64,000 nucleotides of DNA from an uncultured bacterium (GTDB lineage Bacteria > Bacteroidota > Bacteroidia > CAILMK01). Under the pieces are notes generated by a model. It was not told the DNA's origin, made no database searches, and saw only the letters and a list, made by a program, of their open reading frames with translations. How positions within the stretch are numbered: position 1 is the first letter of the stretch; every line of letters starts with the position of its first letter. The position numbers and the translations under genes are program-made. The stretch is from NCBI GenBank assembly GCA_903829945.1, contig CAIKRV010000044.1, positions 21,370 through 85,369 on the forward strand. The letters run 5' to 3'. Below are positions 36,904 through 46,138 of this stretch, one piece after another.

Positions 36904-37659
36904 ATGAAATGGATTTTATCGATATTTCTTTGCTTGCCATTCCTCAATTATGGTCAAAAGAATAATTTTAAAGTTATTCATCTGCCCTCTTTTGATAGCA
37001 GTGCAATAAGTAGCATGCAAGTCAATGATGCCGGGAAAATTTTTATTCCCCTATCCGGTGGTATTTATATGCCTGAGGATACAATGTGGTTTATTGAGCC
37101 CAATAATAAATTTTATTTTACTTCTTTCATTTTTTCTCCAAAAGATACCGGAGTATTTTTAATGGGTAATACCAAGGATTCCAGCCAGCTTATTTTTTCG
37201 CATGCTAATGCAGGAAAACATATTAGTAGAATTTATTATAAGAAAATTGAAAAAGGAATTTACCACGTTGAATATGAAAATGGCGTATGCTATGTATGGG
37301 GCTATTGTAAAGGAAGCAGTAAAATTGGCATCGTAACCGGAAGAAGTATTGAATGGTTAATAAACATAAAGGGAGTGATACAAGATGTAAAATTTTTAAA
37401 TCATCAATTGTACTTCGCACTTGAAAATGCAATTTTTTGCATAGAACAAAAGAAAACTTTTTTATCATTAAATGAAAGAATTTATGGTTTTGATTTTAAT
37501 GAAAAAGGCGTACTCATTCTTTCTACAGAATCAGGTTTAAGTTATTATTCAAATAAAAGTTTTGAAAAAATAGCAACAGGCGCTAAAGGAATGATCGCCT
37601 ATAAAAACAAAAAAATTTATGTGTTATCTCGTAAAATGAATTCGATTTTCATTTTATAA
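36904..37659 (+). CDS. exported beta-rich protein, possible partial propeller (cluster gene 4)
   Basis: A 251-residue protein with a signal peptide (FLCLPFLNYGQ). The mature chain consists of short beta-strand repeats (GKIFIPLSGGIYM, GVLILSTESGLSYYSN, KKIYVLSRKMNSIFIL) that look like blades of a propeller such as those in Reg_prop/ligand-binding sensors, but fewer than a full ring. Function unknown. Last gene of the exported cluster, 9 nt after gene 3. Confidence 0.6.
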   Translation: MKWILSIFLCLPFLNYGQKNNFKVIHLPSFDSSAISSMQVNDAGKIFIPLSGGIYMPEDTMWFIEPNNKFYFTSFIFSPKDTGVFLMGNTKDSSQLIFSHANAGKHISRIYYKKIEKGIYHVEYENGVCYVWGYCKGSSKIGIVTGRSIEWLINIKGVIQDVKFLNHQLYFALENAIFCIEQKKTFLSLNERIYGFDFNEKGVLILSTESGLSYYSNKSFEKIATGAKGMIAYKNKKIYVLSRKMNSIFIL

Positions 37660-37701
37660 ATCAGACCACATAAATCTTTGCCCCTTATTCCTTTACTAAT
37701 G

Positions 37702-37751
37702 AAATCTCTAAATTAAACTTCATGGTAGGACGATTTAATATTTAGAGATTT
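37702..37751. repeat. 12-bp inverted repeat after the exported cluster
   Basis: AAATCTCTAAAT (37702-37713) and ATTTAGAGATTT (37740-37751) are perfect complements with a 26-base loop. It lies 43 nt after the last cluster gene; it may be a weak terminator or a protein-binding site. No T-run follows. Confidence 0.45.
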
Positions 37752-37780
37752 TAATGATGTAATGTAACTTTCACCAGTCC

Positions 37781-37807
37781 CCCATTCCACTTAATTATTG
37801 GAATGGG
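37781..37807. repeat. 9-bp stem-loop in the convergent gap before bamA's 3' end
   Basis: CCCATTCCA - 9 bases - TGGAATGGG, perfect stem, 39 nt past the bamA stop on the minus strand. It is probably a transcript-end hairpin for bamA, although a clear T-run is missing. Confidence 0.4.
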
Positions 37808-37846
37808 AAATACTACGCCTTGATTAAAACTTCTTCCCGCTTCCGA

Positions 37847-40348
37847 TTAGAATCCATTGCCCTGACCAATGTATAAGTGGAAGTTTCCACCCGCATGGCC
37901 GCCCGGCAAGGCATTATCAAATCCATAGCCCCAGTCAAAGCCTAATAATCCGAACATCGGCAGGAATAATCTGATACCTACCCCTGCGGAACGTTTAATA
38001 TTAAACGGATCGTACTCTTTAAATCTTAAAAAGGCATTACCGCCTTCCACGAAGGTCAATCCATAGATTGTGGCCGCCTGAGAGCTCGTAAACGGATAAC
38101 GAAGCTCGAAAGTATACTTATCATAGATGGTGGCACCAGGAGGATCTACAACCCCGTCTGCTACCGTAGGAGTAACTGCTTGGTAATTGCTGTATCCACG
38201 TAAACGGATAAGCTCACGACCATCAATACTATATCCTTGCAATCCATCACCGCCCACAAAGAAGCGTTCAAATGGACTCAATCCCAATTGTTGATTATAC
38301 AATCCAATAAAACCAAAATTTGCTGCAGCCATCACTACAAATTTGCTGGCGCCTAAGCCTAAGTAATAGGCTCCGTCAAATTTCCACTTGTGATATTCAA
38401 TAAGTTTATATTTCTGCTGTGGTGTTTCAGTACTTAAATTATTACCCGAGAACAAAGAATATGGAGGAGTCCATTGCAACGTAAAGCTTAGGGTCGTTCC
38501 ACCTGTTGGGAAGATCGGTGAACCTAAAGTAGCCGGTCTGGACAGTACATGCTTAAAGTAAAAGTTATTGGCATATCCATCACGGAAATTGGTTAATAAT
38601 TGGTAGTTCTGGAAGGTGAAATATTGATACGAAACACTATTGTGTAATACGAACCAATCATCCGGCCATTTTAACTTTTTACCTAATCCTACGGACATCC
38701 CGCGAATCATCAGTTTATAATAAGTAGAACCGGTAGCCCCATTGGATAAAACGGAAATAAAAGGACTTACACTAAATGCAATCGGTTTTTTACCGCCAAA
38801 CCAAGGGTCAGAGAAGGAAACATTATATGATTGATAATAGGCTCCGGTGGTTTGAAAACGAATACTGAATTTTTGTCCGTCACCACTAGGGTAGCCTTGC
38901 CATTCCTTAGGTTTGAATACATTTTTAGCACTAAAATTATTTAAGGATAAACCCAGTACCCCTACTATACTATTATTACCGTATCCACCGGAAAGCTCAA
39001 TTTGATCCGAAGGTTTTTCCTCCACAATATATTCCAATGCTACCGTACCATCTTTAGGATTCGGCGTTGGAATTACATTCATTTTTTCAGGATTAAAATA
39101 GCCCAATTGTGATAACTCACGTTGGGAGCGTATAACATCCGAGCGACTAAATTTTTGTCCGGGTTTGGTTCGCAATTCGCGCAGTACTACATGGTCATGT
39201 GTCTTGGTATTTCCCGTTACTTTTACGGTGCTGATGGTCGCTTGCGGACCTTCCGTAATACGGATTTCCATATCTATACTATCATTTTCTACACTTGTTT
39301 CTACCGGCGTAACCGAGAAAAACAAATATCCGTCATCCATATACAAAGAAGTAATATCCAAGCCGGCCTGATTGATGTATAATTTATTTTCCAAAATTTC
39401 AGGATTATAAATATCTCCTTTTTTAATATTTAAAATTGCATTCAGGATTTTATTATCATACTTGGTATTTCCTGTAAAATTGATGGCGCGATAATAATAT
39501 TTATGCCCTTCGCTTAAATTTATTTTAATGGAAATATAATTCTCGGAAACTTTATAAACTGAATCTGATAATACTTTGGCATCTTTAAATCCATGTACTT
39601 GATACCATGCCACTAATTTTTGCTTATCCTCCTCAAATTCGGAAGGCACAAATTTGGATTTTCTAAAAATATTCCACCATTTTCTTTCCTTGGTTTTTTT
39701 GAGAATATGACGCAATTTAGCATCATCAAATTCCTTGTTTCCCGTAAAAGTAATGGACTGAATTTTAACACGACTGCCTTGGTCCACATCAATTTTTAGT
39801 TTCACGCTATTATGTCCGAAAGAAGTATCGGGATATTGCGTAATAACCACCTTGGAATTGGGATATCCCTTATCAGTGAGGTATTGTTGAACATTATATT
39901 TAGCATTGGCCAATAATTGTTCCGTAACGATGGCACGAGAATTTAATCGCACTTCATCTTTTAATTTTTTGGCCATACCGGAGCTGATACCGGTAAAGGT
40001 ATAACTGGATAATTTAGGGCGACTTTTTATATAAATGCTCAAAAAGATTTTGGTTCCTTGTACCTCATCCTGAAATATTTTAACGTCAGAAAACAAATTC
40101 TGTTTCCATAAAGCCTGAATGGCTTGAGTAATATCATCCCCCGGAATAGTAATTTTTTGTCCTAAAGACAAACCGGAAAGTGAAGTAATAATATTTTTAT
40201 CGTAATGGTCCCCAATAACGCGGAGGCCGCCAATTTCATATTTTACGGGAATAGTATAGCTTATTTCTGAAGTATCACCGGAACTGCTTTGCGCAAAGGC
40301 ACCCAAGGCGCAGCATAGGCATATACTTAATATTATGATTCTTTGCAT
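37847..40348 (-). CDS. bamA: outer-membrane protein assembly factor BamA
   Basis: An 833-residue Omp85 protein: signal peptide (CLCCALGAFAQ), about five POTRA domains up to residue 430 (repeats such as ITFTGNKEFDDAKLRHIL and INFTGNTKYDNKILNAIL), then the 16-stranded barrel (about 450-833). The barrel begins ELSGGYGNNSIVGVLGLSL and contains the conserved FFVGGDGLQGY region, close to the VRGF/Y-type lid motif. The last residue is Phe. BamA inserts beta-barrel proteins into the outer membrane. It is 1 nt downstream of uppS. The ompH/skp genes that often follow bamA in Bacteroidota are not here. Confidence 0.96.
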   Translation of the reverse strand: MQRIIILSICLCCALGAFAQSSSGDTSEISYTIPVKYEIGGLRVIGDHYDKNIITSLSGLSLGQKITIPGDDITQAIQALWKQNLFSDVKIFQDEVQGTKIFLSIYIKSRPKLSSYTFTGISSGMAKKLKDEVRLNSRAIVTEQLLANAKYNVQQYLTDKGYPNSKVVITQYPDTSFGHNSVKLKIDVDQGSRVKIQSITFTGNKEFDDAKLRHILKKTKERKWWNIFRKSKFVPSEFEEDKQKLVAWYQVHGFKDAKVLSDSVYKVSENYISIKINLSEGHKYYYRAINFTGNTKYDNKILNAILNIKKGDIYNPEILENKLYINQAGLDITSLYMDDGYLFFSVTPVETSVENDSIDMEIRITEGPQATISTVKVTGNTKTHDHVVLRELRTKPGQKFSRSDVIRSQRELSQLGYFNPEKMNVIPTPNPKDGTVALEYIVEEKPSDQIELSGGYGNNSIVGVLGLSLNNFSAKNVFKPKEWQGYPSGDGQKFSIRFQTTGAYYQSYNVSFSDPWFGGKKPIAFSVSPFISVLSNGATGSTYYKLMIRGMSVGLGKKLKWPDDWFVLHNSVSYQYFTFQNYQLLTNFRDGYANNFYFKHVLSRPATLGSPIFPTGGTTLSFTLQWTPPYSLFSGNNLSTETPQQKYKLIEYHKWKFDGAYYLGLGASKFVVMAAANFGFIGLYNQQLGLSPFERFFVGGDGLQGYSIDGRELIRLRGYSNYQAVTPTVADGVVDPPGATIYDKYTFELRYPFTSSQAATIYGLTFVEGGNAFLRFKEYDPFNIKRSAGVGIRLFLPMFGLLGFDWGYGFDNALPGGHAGGNFHLYIGQGNGF

Positions 40349-40349
40349 T

Positions 40350-41093
40350 TTATCGTAGTTGTTCGCTAGTGAGTCCGAATCTTCTTTCTCGTTTTTGATA
40401 GTCTAATATAGCAGTGTATAAATCGTCTTTTTCAAAATCCGGCCATAGCTTATCACAGAAATATAATTCGGTATAGGCGAGTTCCCATAGCAAAAAGTTA
40501 CTAATGCGATGTTCTCCACTGGTTCTAATCAGCAATTCCGGATCCGGAAATGCAGCCGTGGAAAGATAGGATTTAAAAATATTTTCGTTGATTTCCAATG
40601 GATTAATTATGCCTTGCAGCACATCATTGGACATTTTTTTCCCTGCGTTTAAAATGTCCCAACGAGCACTATAACTTAAGGCTAAAATTAAATTTAGCCC
40701 ATCATGCTTGGAGGTCTTTGACATTGCCAGGTTTAATTCCTCCCGGCAAGCCTCCGGAAGTTGGTCCAGGTTCCCAATGGCACGCAAACGGATATTATTA
40801 TCAATAAAAGTTTGCATTTCCCCGCTGATGGTACGAACCAAAAGCTCCATGAGTGCATCCACTTCATACTTGGGACGGTTCCAGTTTTCAGTAGAAAAAG
40901 CGTAGAGGGTAAGATTTTGAACACCTATTTCAGAACAAGCCTCAGCGACCCTGCGGACCGATTCCACACCGGTTTGATGCCCTGAAATACGTTCCATGCC
41001 CTTGCCCATCGCCCAACGACCATTGCCATCCATGATAATGGCAATATGCTGAGGGAGTTTATCTTTGATGAGCTTATCCTTAATAGCTGACAC
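40350..41093 (-). CDS. uppS: isoprenyl (undecaprenyl) diphosphate synthase
   Basis: A 247-residue cis-prenyltransferase that makes the C55 lipid carrier for peptidoglycan and O-antigen precursors. Signature HIAIIMDGNGRWAMGKG carries the catalytic Asp; further motifs are LTLYAFSTENWNRP, DPELLIRTSGEHRISNFLLWE and the C-terminal RERRFG. The start is a GTG (41093), about 28 nt after a TACCTTTG box; no ATG gives the full family N-terminus. Operon with bamA. Confidence 0.95.
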   Translation of the reverse strand: MSAIKDKLIKDKLPQHIAIIMDGNGRWAMGKGMERISGHQTGVESVRRVAEACSEIGVQNLTLYAFSTENWNRPKYEVDALMELLVRTISGEMQTFIDNNIRLRAIGNLDQLPEACREELNLAMSKTSKHDGLNLILALSYSARWDILNAGKKMSNDVLQGIINPLEINENIFKSYLSTAAFPDPELLIRTSGEHRISNFLLWELAYTELYFCDKLWPDFEKDDLYTAILDYQKRERRFGLTSEQLR

Positions 41094-41121
41094 GTTTTTC
41101 TATGATTTCCTTAGGAACGTG

Positions 41122-41129
41122 CAAAGGTA
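41122..41129 (-). promoter_or_regulatory. -7 box TACCTTTG of uppS-bamA
   Basis: Minus-strand TACCTTTG, 28 bases before the GTG start. The TTTG copies upstream are at 12 and 26 bases, outside the usual spacing. Confidence 0.45.
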
Positions 41130-41189
41130 ATCATTTATCAGCAAAGGGCAATTCTCAAATTTGAATTCCTGTAACGCTAATAAAGGGAA

Positions 41190-42425
41190 TTAGGCCACCT
41201 TGAGATGGCTTAATGCGAAATTATGTAACTTGGAGATGACCAAATCTTTATCCACCCTATATTCCTTGCTTTCTTCTTCGGAAGAGGGCAATTCATACAT
41301 GGCATCCAGCATAATGGATTCGATAATGGAACGCAAACCACGAGCGCCAAGTTTCAGTTCTATGGCCTGCTGTGCCAAATAATCTATCACATCATCATCA
41401 AAAATCAGGTTCACTCCTTCTAATTTCATCAACTTTTGATATTGTTTGATCAAGGCATTTTTCGGCTCCGTAAGGATAGAACGCAACATGTCTTGCTTTA
41501 ATGGATCCAAATGGGCCAATACCGGTAAACGACCAATAAGTTCAGGAATTAAACCGTATTTTTTTAAATCATGCGGAGTAATATATTGGAGAAAATTCTC
41601 TTTATCGTGTTTTATTTCATCATCAGCGGCCTTTTTAAAGCCTATCGGATGGGTATCCAAACGTTTTTCAATAATCCGGCTGATGCCTTCAAAAGCACCA
41701 CCGCAAATAAATAAAATATTGGAAGTATTTACACTCACCATATTTTGCTCCGGATGTTTTCTTCCCCCTTGTGGCGGCACCAATACATTGGAGCCTTCCA
41801 AGAGTTTCAACATGGCTTGCTGTACACCTTCACCACTTACATCACGGGTAATGGAAGGATTATCGCCCCCTTTGCGGGCAATTTTATCAATTTCATCAAT
41901 ATAAACAATACCGCGTTCGGCTGCTTCTACATCATAATTTGCAGCTTGTAATAGTCGGGTAAGAACCGTTTCTACATCCTCACCCACATAGCCGGCTTCG
42001 GTAATGACCGTAGCATCAGCTATACAAAAAGGCACATCCAAAATTCTGGCAATGGTTCTTGCCAATAAGGTTTTCCCGGTACCGGTTTCTCCTACCAATA
42101 AAATATTGGATTTCTCTATCTCTACATCATTAATATCGGTATCCTTGGAAAAAATTCTTTTGTAGTGATTATATACTGCTACGGATAAGACTTTTTTCGC
42201 CTTGTCCTGCCCAATCACATACTGATCCATATGTTTTTTTATATCCATCGGCTTCAGCAAATTTTTCCTGGGACGATTTTTAGTGCGTCTGGAAATTTCT
42301 GCTTGCAAAATTTTATCTGCCTCCTGAATACATTTATCACAAATGTATCCATCCTTGCCTTCTACTAATAAAAGAGCGTCTTTCTTGCTTCTCCAGCAAA
42401 AGGAACAATATTCATCTTTACGCAT
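41190..42425 (-). CDS. clpX: ATP-dependent Clp protease ATP-binding subunit ClpX
   Basis: A 411-residue AAA+ unfoldase that feeds substrates to ClpP. The N-terminal zinc-binding domain has Cys at 7, 10, 29 and 32 (YCSFCW, YICDKC). Walker A GETGTGKT, Walker [11 protein letters not shown] and sensor/arginine motifs ([18 protein letters not shown]) are all present, as is the ClpP-contacting loop GAFEGIS region. The ORF-track start (42566) would run through the clpP terminator and the -7 box; ATG 42425 gives the usual N-terminus ([10 protein letters not shown]). Confidence 0.97.
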   Translation of the reverse strand: MRKDEYCSFCWRSKKDALLLVEGKDGYICDKCIQEADKILQAEISRRTKNRPRKNLLKPMDIKKHMDQYVIGQDKAKKVLSVAVYNHYKRIFSKDTDINDVEIEKSNILLVGETGTGKTLLARTIARILDVPFCIADATVITEAGYVGEDVETVLTRLLQAANYDVEAAERGIVYIDEIDKIARKGGDNPSITRDVSGEGVQQAMLKLLEGSNVLVPPQGGRKHPEQNMVSVNTSNILFICGGAFEGISRIIEKRLDTHPIGFKKAADDEIKHDKENFLQYITPHDLKKYGLIPELIGRLPVLAHLDPLKQDMLRSILTEPKNALIKQYQKLMKLEGVNLIFDDDVIDYLAQQAIELKLGARGLRSIIESIMLDAMYELPSSEEESKEYRVDKDLVISKLHNFALSHLKVA

Positions 42426-42459
42426 AATTTTTTTCTCCCCTTCGTGAGTTAATAGTTTA

Positions 42460-42467
42460 CAAAAATA
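42460..42467 (-). promoter_or_regulatory. -7 box TATTTTTG of clpX
   Basis: Minus-strand TATTTTTG, 34 bases before the clpX ATG and downstream of the clpP terminator, so clpX probably has its own promoter. Confidence 0.45.
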
Positions 42468-42544
42468 AGTCCACTTCCACGAATTGATACTTAATAAAGT
42501 CAATATTCTAGGAAAATGTAAGGAATAATGACAAATAAGCAAAT

Positions 42545-42575
42545 TAAAAAACCCTCGCTGAAGCAAGGGTTTTAA
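42545..42575 (-). terminator. terminator between clpP and clpX
   Basis: AAAACCCT...AGGGTTTT with an inner GC/GC pair around TGAA, followed on the minus strand by TTTAATTT. It separates clpP from clpX transcription. Confidence 0.75.
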
Positions 42576-42604
42576 TTTGTTTTAAACATTGATGACGGAA
42601 GGTA

Positions 42605-43276
42605 TTATGATCTTCTTAAAACTTCATCTACCATTCCATAAGCTTTTGCTTCGTCCGAACGCATCCAATAATCACGATCACCATCATGCGTAATCTTTTC
42701 AATAGGTTGCCCGGTACAATCAGAAAGTATTTGATATAATTCCTCTTTCAATTTCAAAATTTCGCGTGCAGTAATTTCAATATCAGTAGCCTGCCCTTGT
42801 ACTCCCCCCAATGGTTGGTGAATCATTACACGAGAATGCGGTAAGCAGGAACGTTTGCCTTTGTGGCCCGCCGCCAATAATACCGCTGCCATAGAGGCGG
42901 CCATACCGGTACAGATCGTGGCTACATCCGGTAATACATATTGCATGGTATCAAAAATACCTAAGCCGGCATATACCGACCCCCCCGGGCTATTTACATA
43001 TATCTGGATATCTCTTTTAGCATCAGAGCTTTCCAAAAATAATAATTGTGCTTGAATAATATTCGCCACATCATCATAAATTGGAACACCCATAAAAATG
43101 ATTCTATCCATCATTAAACGGGAAAATACATCTATCGCAGTAGCATTCATCGGCCTTTCTTCAATGACATTTGGCGTAATGTAATCCATTGAAATATTAT
43201 AGTGCCTGTTTAAAGTTAATGAGCTAATCCCTTTGTGTTGGATTGCATATTTGTCAAATTCGTTTTGGTATCTCAT
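42605..43276 (-). CDS. clpP: ATP-dependent Clp protease proteolytic subunit ClpP
   Basis: A 223-residue serine peptidase (S14). Catalytic triad visible with the family spacing: Ser128 ([12 protein letters not shown]), His153 ([10 protein letters not shown]) and Asp202 (GDRDYWM). The oligomer handle region [12 protein letters not shown] is present. The N-terminus is about 25-30 residues longer than in E. coli and is likely a processed propeptide. It lies between tig and clpX, the common bacterial order tig-clpP-clpX. Confidence 0.97.
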   Translation of the reverse strand: MRYQNEFDKYAIQHKGISSLTLNRHYNISMDYITPNVIEERPMNATAIDVFSRLMMDRIIFMGVPIYDDVANIIQAQLLFLESSDAKRDIQIYVNSPGGSVYAGLGIFDTMQYVLPDVATICTGMAASMAAVLLAAGHKGKRSCLPHSRVMIHQPLGGVQGQATDIEITAREILKLKEELYQILSDCTGQPIEKITHDGDRDYWMRSDEAKAYGMVDEVLRRS

Positions 43277-43385
43277 GTATTGTAGAAATTTATTTCGTGT
43301 CTTAAACTTAATGACGAAAGTACAACACTTTTATTGTTTCACAACTATTTCTTTAAAATCTTAAACCAATTAGCTTCTCTGAGTA

Positions 43386-44759
43386 TTAGTCAACTACCAC
43401 TTCTTCTTCCACTTTTCGAATCTCAGATAGCTTTTGTGTATTGATAGGTTCATCCTTGGTTTTTACCACCGTTAAGATATAATCAAATACTGCATTATCT
43501 TTCAAAACCATCACCGTACGACTATAATTACTATCCTTACTCAAGTATTCGTAAGCATATTGTTGAAGCATTTTTTCATCAGGCTCCGCCATGCCTGATT
43601 GCATAAATTGATAACGAATATTTCCCAAGGTATAACTGATAATATCCTCTTCAGTTACCTTAATATTATTATTTTCTGCAATGACATCGGAAATTAATAT
43701 CCAACGCAATTCTTCTTCAAATTTTGAAAATTGATCAGCAAAATTTTCAATATCACTTTCATTTTTAGCATCATAAGATACTAAATAATATTTCTTTAAA
43801 AATTCTTCAGGCAATTCCATCGGGGTATTTTTTGGAAGTACTTTACGGACTTCCGTAAAAAACAATGAATCCGCCTCACGTTGATAATATTTTTCAACCC
43901 TCTTTTTCCATTCTACACGGAATTCCTCTTCCGTGCTTACCGTGCCCGGCTCCATATAGCGATCAAAAAGTTCTTGATTTAATTCGGCAGGCTTTACGCT
44001 GAACGCTGCTTGCACTTCTATTTCAAATTGATGGTTAAAATCACGAACAGTCATTTTATCCACTTCAAATAATGCTACTAATTCATCTTCATTTAAAGCA
44101 CTAAATAAATCTGCCGAAAATTTTTCTCCGGGTTTTTTACCGATAATTAAATCCTTAATGCCTTTGGGTAAATCCGCTGCCTGATAAAATTTCTGTTTAC
44201 TTTGCCCGCCTTCAAATACATTATTTTCGGCATCCAATTCGGTAAACTTAATGCTTACACTCATGTTGGGGTCATCTGTAATTTCCTCCAGCATATCCAT
44301 TTTTCCGGCACTTTTTTGCATACCGTCCAAATCTTTGGCCATATCATCTTCGGAATGCACCACCACATATCTTTGCATGCCGTTCAAGGATTCTAAATTG
44401 GGTTTTATTTCCGGACGGAATCCGATATCATAAGTGAAAGTTAAATCTGCGGCCTTCCAATCAATATCAGCGGATACATAATTTGAAAGCGGACTCAAAA
44501 CCAAATTGATTTTATTTTCCTTAATATAATTCTGAATGCCGTCTTGCAGTAATTTATCTACTTGCTCGCGCTTAGCATCGGTGCCAATCATTTTTTGTAC
44601 CACACTGGCAGGCACTTGGCCCTTTCTGAACCCGGGGATATTTAATGTTTTTTGATACTTGGCCAATGCCTTTCTTAAGGTTTCATTGTAATCTGCAGCT
44701 TCAACTTTTACAAGTAGTTGTGCATTTAATCCTTTTTTATTCTCAATGGATATTTGCAT
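43386..44759 (-). CDS. tig: trigger factor (ribosome-associated chaperone)
   Basis: A 457-residue protein. The ribosome-binding signature (NIPGFRKGQVPASVV) is in the N-terminal domain, a middle region corresponding to the peptidyl-prolyl isomerase position is diverged (about 160-245), and the long helical C-terminal chaperone arms follow. It binds nascent chains at the ribosome exit. First gene of the tig-clpP-clpX series; it has a TACCTTTG -7 box about 57 nt upstream and a small AGCCTT/AAGGCT hairpin in the leader. Confidence 0.93.
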   Translation of the reverse strand: MQISIENKKGLNAQLLVKVEAADYNETLRKALAKYQKTLNIPGFRKGQVPASVVQKMIGTDAKREQVDKLLQDGIQNYIKENKINLVLSPLSNYVSADIDWKAADLTFTYDIGFRPEIKPNLESLNGMQRYVVVHSEDDMAKDLDGMQKSAGKMDMLEEITDDPNMSVSIKFTELDAENNVFEGGQSKQKFYQAADLPKGIKDLIIGKKPGEKFSADLFSALNEDELVALFEVDKMTVRDFNHQFEIEVQAAFSVKPAELNQELFDRYMEPGTVSTEEEFRVEWKKRVEKYYQREADSLFFTEVRKVLPKNTPMELPEEFLKKYYLVSYDAKNESDIENFADQFSKFEEELRWILISDVIAENNNIKVTEEDIISYTLGNIRYQFMQSGMAEPDEKMLQQYAYEYLSKDSNYSRTVMVLKDNAVFDYILTVVKTKDEPINTQKLSEIRKVEEEVVVD

Positions 44760-44815
44760 AATAATTAAAATTCAATTTAAAAGCCTTGCATTGCTTAAGG
44801 CTCATTTTAGGGGTG

Positions 44816-44823
44816 CAAAGGTA
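44816..44823 (-). promoter_or_regulatory. -7 box TACCTTTG of tig
   Basis: Minus-strand TACCTTTG, 56 bases before the tig ATG. Confidence 0.45.
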
Positions 44824-44900
44824 CGAAGAGTTTAGGAAAAGAACCGAATATCCGCCAGAAACGGTAGTATATAAATGTCAAATCACTTATTAATCAACAC

Positions 44901-45869
44901 TTAATGCTTATAGCGACGTTTTTTTACCATACCGCCTTTGGTATCTTTTACAGAATTCATTACTACAAAAGCGTTGGGGTCTATTTTTTCTATTTCAGCA
45001 TTTAATTTACTGATTTCCAAACGTGTAATAACGGTATAGACAATATCAATATCGCTTCTGTGCCCATGGGTGCCAAAGCCTCTTTTCCCTTTATAAACCG
45101 TTACACCCCTGCCCAATTCATGGATAATCATATTGCGCATTTCTTCGCTCCGTGCAGATACAATAGTTACTCCGGTATATTCTTCTATACCTTCAATAAT
45201 AAAATCCAAAGTTTTGGAAGCCGCCAAATAAGTAATCATGGAATATAAAGCGGCCTCAATGGATAATAAATAAGCAGCAGCAGAAAATATAAGGACATTG
45301 ACCGACAAAATAATATCGCCTATCGTTAGTCCCAACTTTTTACTGATGGCTATGGCCATTAATTCCGTGCCATCCAATACCGCACCTGCACGCACAGATA
45401 AACCGATACCTGCCCCGATAAAAAATCCGCCAAATAAGGCCACGAGTAATTTATCATGCGTTATTTCCGGAAAATGAACCGTGGCCACGACCAAGGCCAA
45501 ACCTGCGATGGCTAAAGTAGCCTTCAGGGCAAAGTTTTTATTAATTAAATGATATCCTAAAACAATAAATGGCAGATTGAGCAGTACAATGCAAATGCCT
45601 AGTGGGAAATTAGTAATTTCACTTACTAAAAGTGAAATACCGGTCACACCCCCGTCTATAAAATTAGAGGGCAATAAAAATCCTTCCAGTCCGAAAGCAG
45701 CTGCAAAAATGCCCAATACCAAAAGCAACATATCTTTCAGTAGGGCAAAAGCGCCCAATTTATATAACCTAAATCCTTTAGCACGCTTATAGGGAGAAAG
45801 TGGGAGTGCATCCTTACCGTTAGCAGCATATTTAGGAAACAAAACTTTAAGTCCGGGCAATGGCATCAA
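44901..45869 (-). CDS. YitT-family membrane protein (YitT + DUF2179)
   Basis: A 322-residue membrane protein: about six transmembrane helices over residues 45-225 with the family motif FLLPSNFIDGGVTGISLL and the later GTELMAIAISKK, followed by a soluble C-terminal DUF2179-type domain (GVTIVSARSEEM, GRGVTVYKGKRGFG). The molecular function of this family is not settled; transport has been suggested. An extended polar N-terminus of about 40 residues precedes the first helix, so the true start could be a little further in. No obvious partner gene. Confidence 0.85.
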   Translation of the reverse strand: MMPLPGLKVLFPKYAANGKDALPLSPYKRAKGFRLYKLGAFALLKDMLLLVLGIFAAAFGLEGFLLPSNFIDGGVTGISLLVSEITNFPLGICIVLLNLPFIVLGYHLINKNFALKATLAIAGLALVVATVHFPEITHDKLLVALFGGFFIGAGIGLSVRAGAVLDGTELMAIAISKKLGLTIGDIILSVNVLIFSAAAYLLSIEAALYSMITYLAASKTLDFIIEGIEEYTGVTIVSARSEEMRNMIIHELGRGVTVYKGKRGFGTHGHRSDIDIVYTVITRLEISKLNAEIEKIDPNAFVVMNSVKDTKGGMVKKRRYKH

Positions 45870-45916
45870 TTTACTTTGAAAGGAACGAATTTAGGGAAAA
45901 AAGTTCATGGAGCAGG

Positions 45917-45946
45917 CAAAAAAAGAGGCAATAATGAACTGCCTCT
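45917..45946 (-). terminator. minus-strand terminator with no minus-strand gene directly upstream
   Basis: On the minus strand AGAGGCA - 9 bases - TGCCTCT is followed by a run of seven T, a textbook Rho-independent signal. The nearest upstream minus-strand gene is 46943-47938, about 1 kb away beyond a plus-strand gene that has its own terminator. Confidence 0.75.
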
Positions 45947-45953
45947 ATAAGTG

Positions 45954-45977
45954 TTTAATATTGAGTATTGCTTTTTT
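45954..45977. repeat. left copy of a 24-bp direct repeat
   Basis: The 24 bases TTTAATATTGAG...TTTTTT recur exactly at 46921-46944. This copy contains the right arm and T-run of that terminator but has no matching left arm beside it. Confidence 0.7.
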
Positions 45978-46138
45978 TGGCAACACAAATGAATATTTTT
46001 ATTTTTCAAATTTTTATGGGATACACTCTCCCATGCTCAATATGTCATTCTTAACAAATGAAAAACATGAAACAAATGAAATTTATGTATTATGTCTATT
46101 ATCTAGATATTTGCAAAAATTTAAATAAAATAAACTAA

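Noticed and set aside
42426-42566. N-terminal extension of clpX in the ORF track
   Set aside because: It crosses the clpP terminator and the clpX -7 box; the zinc-binding domain starts right after ATG 42425.
45907-46128. 73-residue plus-strand ORF in the track
   Set aside because: It runs through the minus-strand terminator and the left 24-bp repeat, has no signal peptide or domain, and has no supporting promoter.
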